Source: Hyphomicrobiales bacterium
GTDB lineage: Bacteria > Pseudomonadota > Alphaproteobacteria > Rhizobiales > Beijerinckiaceae
DNA length: 63,656 nt
Assembly (NCBI GenBank): GCA_004144595.1
Contig: SEEM01000029.1
Location: 1 to 63,656 of the forward strand
Direction: 5' to 3'
In this document: positions 29,088 to 37,359 of the stretch, one piece after another
Numbering within the stretch: position 1 is the first letter of the stretch
How the letters are laid out: the number at the start of each line of letters is the position of its first letter
The notes under the pieces: generated by a model
Told to the model about the DNA's origin: nothing
Seen by the model: only the letters and a program-made list of their open reading frames with translations
Databases searched by the model: none
Translations under genes and position numbers: made by a program

Positions 29088-30152
29088 CTACGGCTCCCCA
29101 GCTTTCTTCACGTCACTAGACGTCGAAAGCGGTAACTTGCCAATCGCTTTCGACGCTTGTGGTTCCGTCGGGCATTGCCCGAGGCGGATGACATCGCTGC
29201 AACGCGGCCCGCGCCGGAAGTCGTCGAAGCTGATGCTCCAGGGCAGGGGCGCCGGGGCGCGATAGGGGCCCATCTTGAAATACTGGTTGTCGTCCAACCC
29301 CGGACCGCTGTGCCCGATATGCCCGGTAACGGTGACGATATGGACGCCATCGGCGATGATTTCGATATGACCGTCGCCATCGGGGCCGGGCTTCGAGCGG
29401 ACGACGAAATCGATCCAGCCCTGCTGTGCCGAGGGCAGGTCGGCATGATGCTCGACCCGGATGCCAGGTGCGCAGGCATTGAAATAGCTGGGGTAATTCT
29501 CCGTGGTCGTACCGCTCTCCATGGCGACCAGCGCACGCGTCTGCTGGTCCTCCGTGCGGCTGAGCACCACAGCCTCGCCGGGCAGGCACCCGCCGGGGCG
29601 CTCGCTGCCGCCGATCGGGTAGGACGCGATCAGGTCGGTTTCGACGGTGATGCCGAGACGGCCCCGATAGAGCCGCAGCGCCAGGAACGGCGAGTAGTCG
29701 CCGACGGCCTCGGGCAGGATTTCGCGCTTCCACTGGGCGATCACATATCTGCGATCATCCTGGGCGAGCGGATCGTTGAGGCGCAGCGCGAAGCCGTACC
29801 AGACCGCGCTGTGGAAGGGGACCAGCACCTCCGGGCGCTCCCAGACCTCGGCCCGCTCGCTGCATCCTGCCGTTTGCGGAAGACAGGAGGGTGTCGCGAT
29901 CAGGGTCAGGGCGCCGGCACCGCTATAGGGCGCGATACCGTCGAAAATCACGCGCCCGAAGCGTTGCTCGGGATTGTCCTTGTAGAAAAGCCCGCCTTCC
30001 CCGGCGAAAGCGCCCTGTTCGAAACCGTCGCGCAGGATGCGTTGCACGGGATCGGCGCCGGTTTCGGCGCGCGCGGGGGGCGTCAAGGTACTGGCAAGGC
30101 CGATCATGGCCGCCGCGCAGCCCAGCATTCCCGATGCGACGATCCTGTTCAC
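29088..30152 (-). CDS. secreted polysaccharide lyase, heparin-lyase-I-like
   Basis: A 354-residue protein with a signal peptide ([20 protein letters not shown], then S-T-L-T, cleavage near ARA-ET). A jelly-roll domain of the Polysacc_lyase (PF14099) type follows: [23 protein letters not shown], then [21 protein letters not shown] and YFKMGPYR. The [16 protein letters not shown]-like pattern is typical of this family. Members cleave uronate-containing glycans; activity here is unproven. It heads the run of importer, glycosyltransferase and deacetylase genes. Its final codons contain a perfect inverted repeat (29121-29155). It is divergent from the ABC-like gene at 30331. Confidence 0.75.
   Translation of the reverse strand: MNRIVASGMLGCAAAMIGLASTLTPPARAETGADPVQRILRDGFEQGAFAGEGGLFYKDNPEQRFGRVIFDGIAPYSGAGALTLIATPSCLPQTAGCSERAEVWERPEVLVPFHSAVWYGFALRLNDPLAQDDRRYVIAQWKREILPEAVGDYSPFLALRLYRGRLGITVETDLIASYPIGGSERPGGCLPGEAVVLSRTEDQQTRALVAMESGTTTENYPSYFNACAPGIRVEHHADLPSAQQGWIDFVVRSKPGPDGDGHIEIIADGVHIVTVTGHIGHSGPGLDDNQYFKMGPYRAPAPLPWSISFDDFRRGPRCSDVIRLGQCPTEPQASKAIGKLPLSTSSDVKKAGEP
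29121..29155. repeat. perfect 11-bp inverted repeat in the 3' end of the lyase gene
   Basis: CGTCGAAAGCG (29121-29131) and CGCTTTCGACG (29145-29155) pair across a 13-nt loop inside the last 25 codons of the lyase gene, about 60 bp ahead of the ATPase gene. No T-run follows. It could be an RNA-stability hairpin that separates lyase from importer message levels. Confidence 0.5.
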
Positions 30153-30330
30153 GCTTCCCCCGATGATCGACCCCCGCCTCTACTCTGCAAGACCGGCAAG
30201 TCTGCAATGCCGGGAAGGCTGCAGCGTGGCGCGCATTGCACTCGGCCGCAACCTCACCACATATGGTCGCCTCGGGCCCACCGGACCCGTTCGAGCTCGC
30301 ACTGCGAGCGCTTCGGTACAGGGTTGCCCT

Positions 30331-33102
30331 TTGGAGTCCAATCTCTTCCGTTATATCTGGCAGAAGAGCCGGGCCGAGCAGGTCGTCGTCCTGCTGATCA
30401 TCCTTGTCTCGATTCCCTTCAACTGGGCCTCTTTCGACGTGCCCAAGCGCATCGTCAACGACGCGATCCAGGGCGGCGCCTTCAAGGACGGCAAGACCAC
30501 AGCCACGCTGATGGATTTCACACTGCACCTGCCCTCATGGCTGGGTGGTGCGAGCTACAAGCTGTCGGAGGGCATCCAGGTCGGTCAGTACGGCCTGCTC
30601 GTCGGCCTCAGCGCCTATTTCCTGGTGCTGGTCCTGATCAACGGCGCCTTCAAATACGTCATCAACGTCCGCAAGGGCATCCTCGGCGAACGCATGCTCA
30701 GGCGCATGCGCTACGACCTGTTCAGCCAGTTGATGCGCTTCCGGCCGGAGGAGATCCGCGCCGTCAAGCCGGCCGAGATCGCCAGCATGATCAAGGACGA
30801 GGTCGAGCCGGTCGGCGGCTTCGTCGGCGATGCCTTCATCCAGCCGGTCTTCCTGCTGAGCCAGGCGCTGACGGCGCTGATCTTCATCATGGCGCAGAGC
30901 TTCTGGCTGGGCTCGATCGCGCTCCTGATCGTGCTGGTGCAGGCGATCATCATCCCGATCCTGCGGCGCGAGCAGCTGAGGCTCGGCCGCGAGCGCCAGA
31001 TCGCCTCGCGCCAGCTCGCGGGCCGCATCGGCGAGATCGTCGATGCCGGGCCGATGATCCAGGGGCATGGCGCGACAGCCTATGTGCAGTCCGACATCGC
31101 CGGGCGGCTCGGGCGGCTCTTCGACATCCGCTACGCGCTCTACAAGCGGAAATTCGCGGTCAAGTTCCTCAACAACCTGCTGGCGCAGATCACGCCGTTC
31201 TTCTTCTACGCCATCGGCGGCTTCTTCGCGCTGCAGGGGCGGCTCGATATCGGCCAGCTCGTCGCCGTGATCGCCGCCTATCGCGACCTGCCGCCGCCGA
31301 TCAAGGAACTGATCGACTGGGACCAGCAGCGCAACGACGTGACGATCAAGTACGATCAAGTGATCCAGCAGTTCAACAGCGACGAGACCCTGATCCTCGA
31401 GGAGGAAAACGGCGTCGCGGTCCTGCCGGCCAAGGGCGAGATCCGGCTCGAATCCGTGCAGATGCTGGATAATCGCGGCCAGCCGCTGCTGACGCCGCTC
31501 TCGTTCAGCGTGCAGCGCCCGGGCATGGTCGCGGTGGTCGGCCCGCAGGGCGGCGGCAAGGGCGTGCTCGGTCGGATCCTCGGGCGCCAGGCGACGAGCT
31601 ATACCGGCCGCGTGCTGATCGACGGCGAGCCGCTCGCGGGCATGTCGGTCGAGCGGGCGAGCCATATCATCGGCTATTCCGGCGACGAGCCCGAGATCAT
31701 CGCCGGCTCGATGCGCGACAACATCCTGCTGCCGCTCAGGCGCCGGCGCCCGGAACTCAAGGCCGAGGGTGGGATCTCCGGGCAGGAGCACCGTCGCTTC
31801 GTCGAGTCGATCCGCTCGGGCAATTCGCCTTTTCCGTTCGAGGCCGACTGGACCGATTATGCCGGGGTCGGCGTGGCCGACGCTGTCGAGCTCGGGGCGC
31901 GAATCCACGAGCTGCTCGACGTCTTCGGCTGCACGCAGGACGTCTACGAGCTCGGCCTTGGCGGCAAGGTTGTGCGCCCCGTCAGCGAGCAAGCGATCGA
32001 GCGCATCATCACGGCGCGCCGCGTTGTCGCGGCGGAGTTGGCGCGGATCAAGCAAAGCGACCTGATCGAGCCCTTCGGGCTCGATCGCTACAACCGCAAC
32101 GCGCCGATCGTCGAGAACCTGATCTTCGGGACGCGCACCACGACGCGATTCGACAGTGCGACGCTGCTGTTCGAACCCTATGCCCAATCGATCCTGAAAG
32201 CGGAGGCGCTGGTCGAGCCGCTGGCCGAGATGGGCGCGCGCATCGTCGCGACCGTGGTGGAAATCTTCGCCGGCCTGCCGCAGGGCCATGCCCTGTTCGA
32301 GCGCTACTCCTTCGGCGCCAATGTCGAGTTCGAGCGCCTGAACGAGCTGGCGGACCTGCTGGCCAAGCATGATACACGCAATCCGCTCGACCAGGAAACG
32401 GAACGCGATCTCGTGGCGCTGGCGCTCGGCTATATCGAGCCCAAGCACAGGCTGAACCTGATCGATGCCCGCCTGGAACGGCGCATCCTCCGGGCGCGGG
32501 AGAGCTTCCGCAAACATCTGCCGGCCGATGCGGTCGAAGATGTCGATTTCTACGATCCCGACAAGGTGATGGTCGGCGCCAGCGTGCGCGACAACCTGAT
32601 GTTCGGGCGCATCGGCTACGGTGTGCCCGATGCCGCCCGCAAGGTCGGCGAGATCGTGCTGCAGGCGCTCGCCCGCTCGGGACTGGGCGAGGCGCTGTAC
32701 CGGCTCGGGCTCGATACCGAGAGCGGCATTCGCGGGCGCTACCTGCCGGCCCGGTTGCGCCAGGCCGTGCCGCTTGTACAGGCGCTGGTCAAGGCCCCGC
32801 AGATCGCGGTGCTCGACATCTCGGCCCTGCTTGCGATTTCGGACGATCCCGAAGAGATCGTCGCCCGGCTGCACGGCTGTTGCGCGGGGATGACGCTGTT
32901 TCTTCTGGTCGGAGATGCTAATCTTGCGGGAGAGGTCCCGCTGCGGGTGGTGTTCCACGGAGCGACGGGGACGGTCGAGGCGCAAGGTACGCCCGATGCG
33001 GCCAATGATCGGGCGTCGCGCTTCGAAGGTACCGATCGCGAGAACACTGGGCGCGAAAACACTGGGCGCGAGAACACTGGGCGAATGGAGGCACGGTCAT
33101 GA
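30331..33102 (+). CDS. ABC-exporter-like protein with split, degenerate nucleotide-binding domain
   Basis: About 923 residues from a TTG at 30331 (LESNLFRYIWQKSRAEQ, where I judge homology to start; a GTG at 30226 and an ATG at 30163 are alternatives). Residues about 15-340 are an exporter-type membrane domain of about six helices with the coupling-region phrase GERMLRRMRYDLFSQL. The NBD is abnormal. Walker A is GPQGGGKG (404-411) with Gly instead of Ser/Thr. The S-x-R-D-N motif occurs twice (460-464 and 751-755), separated by about 290 residues of insertion. The signature region reads LPARLRQAV instead of LSGGQ. Walker B is VLDIS (D829) without the catalytic Glu. ATP hydrolysis looks unlikely. 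Stop overlaps the next gene by 4 bp. Confidence 0.8.
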   Translation: MESNLFRYIWQKSRAEQVVVLLIILVSIPFNWASFDVPKRIVNDAIQGGAFKDGKTTATLMDFTLHLPSWLGGASYKLSEGIQVGQYGLLVGLSAYFLVLVLINGAFKYVINVRKGILGERMLRRMRYDLFSQLMRFRPEEIRAVKPAEIASMIKDEVEPVGGFVGDAFIQPVFLLSQALTALIFIMAQSFWLGSIALLIVLVQAIIIPILRREQLRLGRERQIASRQLAGRIGEIVDAGPMIQGHGATAYVQSDIAGRLGRLFDIRYALYKRKFAVKFLNNLLAQITPFFFYAIGGFFALQGRLDIGQLVAVIAAYRDLPPPIKELIDWDQQRNDVTIKYDQVIQQFNSDETLILEEENGVAVLPAKGEIRLESVQMLDNRGQPLLTPLSFSVQRPGMVAVVGPQGGGKGVLGRILGRQATSYTGRVLIDGEPLAGMSVERASHIIGYSGDEPEIIAGSMRDNILLPLRRRRPELKAEGGISGQEHRRFVESIRSGNSPFPFEADWTDYAGVGVADAVELGARIHELLDVFGCTQDVYELGLGGKVVRPVSEQAIERIITARRVVAAELARIKQSDLIEPFGLDRYNRNAPIVENLIFGTRTTTRFDSATLLFEPYAQSILKAEALVEPLAEMGARIVATVVEIFAGLPQGHALFERYSFGANVEFERLNELADLLAKHDTRNPLDQETERDLVALALGYIEPKHRLNLIDARLERRILRARESFRKHLPADAVEDVDFYDPDKVMVGASVRDNLMFGRIGYGVPDAARKVGEIVLQALARSGLGEALYRLGLDTESGIRGRYLPARLRQAVPLVQALVKAPQIAVLDISALLAISDDPEEIVARLHGCCAGMTLFLLVGDANLAGEVPLRVVFHGATGTVEAQGTPDAANDRASRFEGTDRENTGRENTGRENTGRMEARS
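33038..33082 (+). repeat. three 15-bp tandem repeats at the 3' end of the ABC-like gene
   Basis: The unit GCGAGAACACTGGGC occurs at 33038, 33053 (one mismatch) and 33068, encoding R-E-N-T-G repeats in the last residues of the protein. In-frame unit length means copy-number change would only lengthen the tail. It directly precedes the start codon of the next gene at 33099. Confidence 0.8.
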
Positions 33103-33548
33103 GTCTGGAAACCGATATCGGCTGCCTGCGCTGCCTGCCGCTGTTTCAGGACATGCCGGCGTCGCGGCTCAAGCTTGTGGCGCTGATGGGCGAGCGGCTG
33201 AAGTTCGAGCCGGGTGCCGTCCTGATCCATCCGCAGGAGAGGCTCGCGGGCGTCTACGTCATCATGGAAGGCGAGGTCGAAATCCTGCAGCCGGGCGAGG
33301 ACGGCGAGGAACGGGCGTTCGTCAAGGACACCGGCAGCATCACCGGCGACGTGGCGCTGCTCAGCGGCAAGCCCTTCAACACGACCATCCGTGCCAAGTC
33401 GCAGGTGCTGGCGCTGCGTATCCCGAAGGACCTGTTCTTCGAGCTGCTTCAGACCGTGCCTGAGTTCAGCCTCGCGGTCTGCCGGGACCTGGCCGACCGG
33501 GTCCACCGGCTCGCCTCCGTTCTGCTGAACCGGCACGAAACCGTATGA
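33099..33548 (+). CDS. stand-alone cyclic-nucleotide-binding-domain protein
   Basis: A 149-residue CRP-type beta-roll domain without a DNA-binding helix-turn-helix: LPLFQDMPASRLKLVA, KFEPGAVLIHPQE, GVYVIMEGEVEIL, then the phosphate-binding cassette ITGDVALLSGKPFNTT. In canonical cAMP binders the cassette has G-E and P-R. Here these are G83-D84 and P92-F93, so the Arg that holds the cyclic phosphate is absent. The ligand may differ or be lost. ATG overlaps the upstream stop (ATGA) and the cyclase gene starts 16 bp later, so the three genes form one unit. Confidence 0.88.
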   Translation: MSLETDIGCLRCLPLFQDMPASRLKLVALMGERLKFEPGAVLIHPQERLAGVYVIMEGEVEILQPGEDGEERAFVKDTGSITGDVALLSGKPFNTTIRAKSQVLALRIPKDLFFELLQTVPEFSLAVCRDLADRVHRLASVLLNRHETV

Positions 33549-33564
33549 CGAGGTCGACCAGCGC

Positions 33565-35373
33565 ATGAACCGGCCGCAAGCCGCAGGCACGAACCGCACC
33601 GTGACGCCCCGCGCCGGCATGAGCGCGAGCATGGACCAGGTCTCGTCCTGGAGTCGGGACATACGGTTCGTCTCCGGGTTGATCCTGCTTGTTTTCGCGA
33701 CGACCCATTTTCTCAATCACGCCGTCGGCATCCTCGGCGTCGATGCGATGGAGAAGGTGCAGGACTGGCGTTACTGGTTCTGGCATTCCTGGGTCGGAAC
33801 GGTCGCACTCTATGGCGCGCTGGTCGTCCACCCCGTCTTCGCACTGCTGCGCGTGGTGCAGCGGCGCACCTTCAAGATGCCGCTGCGCGAAATGCTGCAG
33901 ATCGCGCTCGGCCTCGCCATCCCGCTCCTGCTGGTCGACCACATCATCGGCACGCGGATCATGGGCATCTATTTCGGCGTCGACGAGAGCTACCGCTCCG
34001 TCCTGCGCCGGCTCTGGCCGGGGCTGGCGCTGACGCAGTCGCTGCTGCTGCTGCTGGTCTGGACGCATGGCATGATCGGCATCCATTTCATGCTGCGCGC
34101 CCGCGACAACTATCGCCACTGGCGCGATCCCTTCCTGCTGGTGGCGCTCCTGGTCCCGCTCCTGGCCATCATCGGCTTCTCCGTCGGTGCGCGGGAGGCC
34201 GAGCAGATGGCGATGCAGGCGGAACTGGTCAGCGACGCGCAGGCCGCGATGTTCGCCCGCGACGTGATGTGGGGCAAAGGCACCTTCTACGGCCTCGTCG
34301 CTTCCTTCCTGCTGTTCATCGGCATCCGCGAGATCAAGGTCCGGACGACCCGCCAGATCACGGTGCGCTTCGTCGGCCATGGCACGCGCCGGGTCGCGCC
34401 GGGGCCGACCGTGCTGGAGATGTTCCGGCGCTTCGGCATCCCCCACGCTGCGCTCTGCGGCGGGCGGGCGCGCTGCGCCACCTGCCGCGTGCTCGTGATG
34501 GACGGCAACGACAAGCTGCCGAAGCCGGGCATGAACGAGGCGAAGCTGCTGCGCCGGATCTCGGCGCCAGAAGGCGTCCGGCTGGCCTGCCAGATTCGGC
34601 CGCGCGACGACTTGCAGGTGCAGATTCTGCTGGCCTCGCGCCTGAACGCCGGCGCAACGCGCGCCTTCGAACTCGACGATGCCGCCGGCAAGCGCGGCCT
34701 GACCGTTGTGGTGGCCGACCTCAGGGCGTTCTCCGCTCTCTCCGAACGGCAATTGCCGCGCGAGCTGATCGGCCTGCTCAACCGCTTCTTCGACGAGATG
34801 GGGCAGGCTATCACGGCGCATGAGGGCCGCATCGACGCCTTCTACGGCGACGGTTTCATGGCGGTGTTCGGCCTCGAAGGGCCGCCGGCCCGCGGGGCGC
34901 AGGCGGCGATCGCGGCGGCGGGCGATATCGTTCGCGCGGTCGATGCGCTCAACCGGGAATACGGCGCGGCGCTGCCGCTGCCGCTCCGGATCGGCATCGG
35001 CATCCATACCGGCGATGCCATCACCGGCGCGGTCGAGAACGACAATCTCGGCCGGCGCGAGATCACGGTCGGCGAGACCGTGATGGTTGCGAGCCAGCTG
35101 GAATCGGCGACGCGGCGCGTGCTCGCCGATGTCGTCGTCTCCGAGGACACGATCCGGGCGAGCGGGCGCAGCTATGCCGGCACGACGGCGCTGAAGATCG
35201 CGATCAAGGGGCGCGAGAAGCCGTTGACCGCCTATGGCTTCGCCAGCGCGCCGGAAATTGCCCGGCGCAAGCGCGAGGACGTGGCGGTGCCCGTGCCCGT
35301 GGTGGCCGGCGGCGAGGCGACTGCATCGGCAGAGGTGGTGCAGGGGCCGGGCGAGGCGGACGAAAAAAGCTGA
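33565..35373 (+). CDS. membrane class III cyclase-domain protein with His-rich helices and [2Fe-2S] domain
   Basis: A 602-residue protein with three modules. (1) About six helices (residues 33-255) rich in membrane histidines (H48, H52, H74, H89, H126, H168, H174), suggesting haem b. (2) A ferredoxin-like domain (about 260-355) with C298, C304, C307 and C342. CX5CX2CX34C is close to adrenodoxin-type spacing. (3) A class III cyclase domain (about 375-560). Metal ligands D385 (VADLRAFS) and D429 (YGDGFM) remain. The purine-recognition Lys is A425, the Asp/Thr position is I500, and the transition-state Asn and Arg are M507 and Q511 (GETVMVASQ). Catalysis by the usual mechanism seems unlikely, which suggests a redox-responsive regulatory domain (inference). 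Confidence 0.85.
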   Translation: MNRPQAAGTNRTVTPRAGMSASMDQVSSWSRDIRFVSGLILLVFATTHFLNHAVGILGVDAMEKVQDWRYWFWHSWVGTVALYGALVVHPVFALLRVVQRRTFKMPLREMLQIALGLAIPLLLVDHIIGTRIMGIYFGVDESYRSVLRRLWPGLALTQSLLLLLVWTHGMIGIHFMLRARDNYRHWRDPFLLVALLVPLLAIIGFSVGAREAEQMAMQAELVSDAQAAMFARDVMWGKGTFYGLVASFLLFIGIREIKVRTTRQITVRFVGHGTRRVAPGPTVLEMFRRFGIPHAALCGGRARCATCRVLVMDGNDKLPKPGMNEAKLLRRISAPEGVRLACQIRPRDDLQVQILLASRLNAGATRAFELDDAAGKRGLTVVVADLRAFSALSERQLPRELIGLLNRFFDEMGQAITAHEGRIDAFYGDGFMAVFGLEGPPARGAQAAIAAAGDIVRAVDALNREYGAALPLPLRIGIGIHTGDAITGAVENDNLGRREITVGETVMVASQLESATRRVLADVVVSEDTIRASGRSYAGTTALKIAIKGREKPLTAYGFASAPEIARRKREDVAVPVPVVAGGEATASAEVVQGPGEADEKS

Positions 35374-35449
35374 TCGTCGCGCGGGCGGCTGGTTTTTTCC
35401 GGGCACGCATGTCTATGGTCCGCCGGCTTTTCCGGATGACGACCGAGCT

Positions 35450-36112
35450 ATGACGCCTGAACCGCCCCAAGAGGCCTTTCACGACCTGCTGCGCGGCATG
35501 GCGGCGCTCTCCGGCAACCGCATCGTTGCCGATATCGCGCGGCTCTATGGCAAGGGCGCGCCGCCGGACCTGTCGATCGCCTGCAACCACAAGCAGATCG
35601 CCTCGAAGCAATGGCTGGTCGAGGCGTTGGCCGAGACCCATCCCAAGCCTGCGGGGCCGGTCTGGGTGCTCGGCGCCTGGTATGGCGTGCTCGGCGCGCT
35701 GCTGCTCGACGACGAGAGGCTTGCGATCCCCGGGATGGTCAGCCTCGACATCGATCCGACCTGCGCACCGATCGCCGAAATGCTGAACCATCGCCATGTT
35801 CAGGCGGGGCGGTTCCGGGCGATGACGGCCGACATGATGGCGGTGGATTTCGCCGCGCAGTCGCCGGTGCCTGGCCTCGTCATCAACACGAGCTGCGAGC
35901 ATCTCGACGACGTGCCGGGCTGGATCGCGACACTGCCGGCGGGCCTGCCGCTGGTCTTGCAGTCCAACGACTATGTCCGCGAGCCGGACCACCGGAGCTG
36001 CGTGCCTTCGCTCGATTCCTTCCGCGACCAGGCGGGATTGTCCGAAATCTGGTTTGCAGGTGCCCGGCCGACGAAGAACTATACGCGCTTCATGCTGATC
36101 GGGCGGCGATGA
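35450..36112 (+). CDS. class I SAM-dependent methyltransferase-like protein
   Basis: A 220-residue protein with a Rossmann-like core. WVLGAWYGVLGALLL stands where methyltransferases have the glycine-rich SAM loop, followed by the acidic SLDIDPTCAPIAE, then NTSCEHLDD and LVLQSNDY. I recall this as a small family found beside glycosyltransferases. Methylation of a sugar or lipid-linked glycan is a reasonable guess. I chose the ATG at 35450; upstream in-frame codons overlap the cyclase gene. It overlaps the next gene by 4 bp. Confidence 0.65.
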   Translation: MTPEPPQEAFHDLLRGMAALSGNRIVADIARLYGKGAPPDLSIACNHKQIASKQWLVEALAETHPKPAGPVWVLGAWYGVLGALLLDDERLAIPGMVSLDIDPTCAPIAEMLNHRHVQAGRFRAMTADMMAVDFAAQSPVPGLVINTSCEHLDDVPGWIATLPAGLPLVLQSNDYVREPDHRSCVPSLDSFRDQAGLSEIWFAGARPTKNYTRFMLIGRR

Positions 36113-37359
36113 CGGCTGGCTCTGCGCCGCGCATCGCGGTGGCGATGAAGGGCTATCCGCGCCTGTCGGAGACCTTCATCGCGCAGGAACTGCTGGGTCT
36201 GCAGCAGCGCGGCCTGCCCTTCGAGATCTGGTCGTTGCGCCATCCGACCGATGCGGCCAGACACCTGATGCACAGCCAGATCACGGCGCCGGTGCGCTAC
36301 CTGCCGGAATATCTGCATGACGAACCAGCGCGGGTCGCGCGCGGGATGCTCGCGGCATTGCTGCGGCCGGGCCTGCTGCGGCTGCTGCCGGTCTTCCTGC
36401 GCGATCTCGCCCGCGACCGGACGCGCAACCGCTGGCGCCGCTTCGGGCAGGCCTGTGTGATGGCGCGCGAACTGCCTGATGATATCCGGCATCTGCATGT
36501 GCATTACCTGCACACGCCGGCTTCCGTGATCCGCTATGCCGCCTTGCTCGGCGGCCTGACATGGTCGTTCTCGGCCCATGCCAAGGACATCTGGACGACG
36601 CAGGACTGGGAAAAGCGCGAGAAGATCGCCTCCGCCGCCTGGGGCGTTACCTGTACTCGCGACGGGCATCGCGAGCTGGAGCGCCTGTCCGATCGGCCTG
36701 ACAAGGTCGCGCTGGTCTATCATGGGCTCGATCTGGCACGCTTTCCGTCTCCGGGGCCGCGCTCGGAGCGGGATGGTTCGGAGCCCGCCGATCCGGTGCG
36801 TTTCGTCACCATCGGGCGGGCTGTGGCGAAGAAGGGTTTCGATGATCTGCTGGACGCGCTGGCCAAGCTGCCCCGCACGCTGAACTGGCGACTCACGCAT
36901 ATCGGCGGCGGCGAGAAGCTGAAGGCCTTGCAGGCACAGGCGCAGGCGCTCGGTCTTGACGACAAGATCACATGGGCTGGACCGAAGGCACAGGACGAGG
37001 TCATCGCCACGCTGAGGGCGGCCGACCTTTTCGTGCTGCCTTCGAAGGAGGCCGGCGATGGCGACCGCGACGGCCTGCCCAATGTGGTGATGGAGGCGGC
37101 GAGCCAGGGCCTGCCGATCGTCGCGACCGATTTCGCGGGGATACCGGAATTCGTGCGCGACGGCCTCGAGGGCTTGCTGGTGCCGCCGGGCGATGTCACC
37201 GCCTTGGCTGCCGCATTGAATCAGCTTGCCATGGCGCCATCGCGCCGCGCCGCGCTGGGCGACGCGGCTTACGCGCGCTTGATGGAAGCCTTCTCGGCCA
37301 AGGCCGGACTCGACCGGGTTGCGGCGATGCTGAACCGCTCGGCGCGCGAGAACGCATGA
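36109..37359 (+). CDS. GT4-family glycosyltransferase, WcaL-like
   Basis: A 416-residue GT-B enzyme. MKGYPRLSETFIAQEL near the start is the PxxSETF motif of colanic-acid WcaL-type transferases. The donor domain has ITWAGPKAQDEVIATLRAAD and LPSKEAGDGDRDGLPNVVMEA with the E-x7-E arrangement. It probably adds a hexose to an exopolysaccharide or glycolipid repeat unit. ATG at 36109 overlaps the methyltransferase stop, and its own stop overlaps the next start, so three genes are translationally chained. Confidence 0.87.
   Translation: MTAGSAPRIAVAMKGYPRLSETFIAQELLGLQQRGLPFEIWSLRHPTDAARHLMHSQITAPVRYLPEYLHDEPARVARGMLAALLRPGLLRLLPVFLRDLARDRTRNRWRRFGQACVMARELPDDIRHLHVHYLHTPASVIRYAALLGGLTWSFSAHAKDIWTTQDWEKREKIASAAWGVTCTRDGHRELERLSDRPDKVALVYHGLDLARFPSPGPRSERDGSEPADPVRFVTIGRAVAKKGFDDLLDALAKLPRTLNWRLTHIGGGEKLKALQAQAQALGLDDKITWAGPKAQDEVIATLRAADLFVLPSKEAGDGDRDGLPNVVMEAASQGLPIVATDFAGIPEFVRDGLEGLLVPPGDVTALAAALNQLAMAPSRRAALGDAAYARLMEAFSAKAGLDRVAAMLNRSARENA

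Noticed and set aside
35374..35449. An intrinsic terminator after the cyclase gene, because of the T-run near 35391
   Set aside because: The sequence before the T-run gives only a weak, interrupted stem, so I did not list it.
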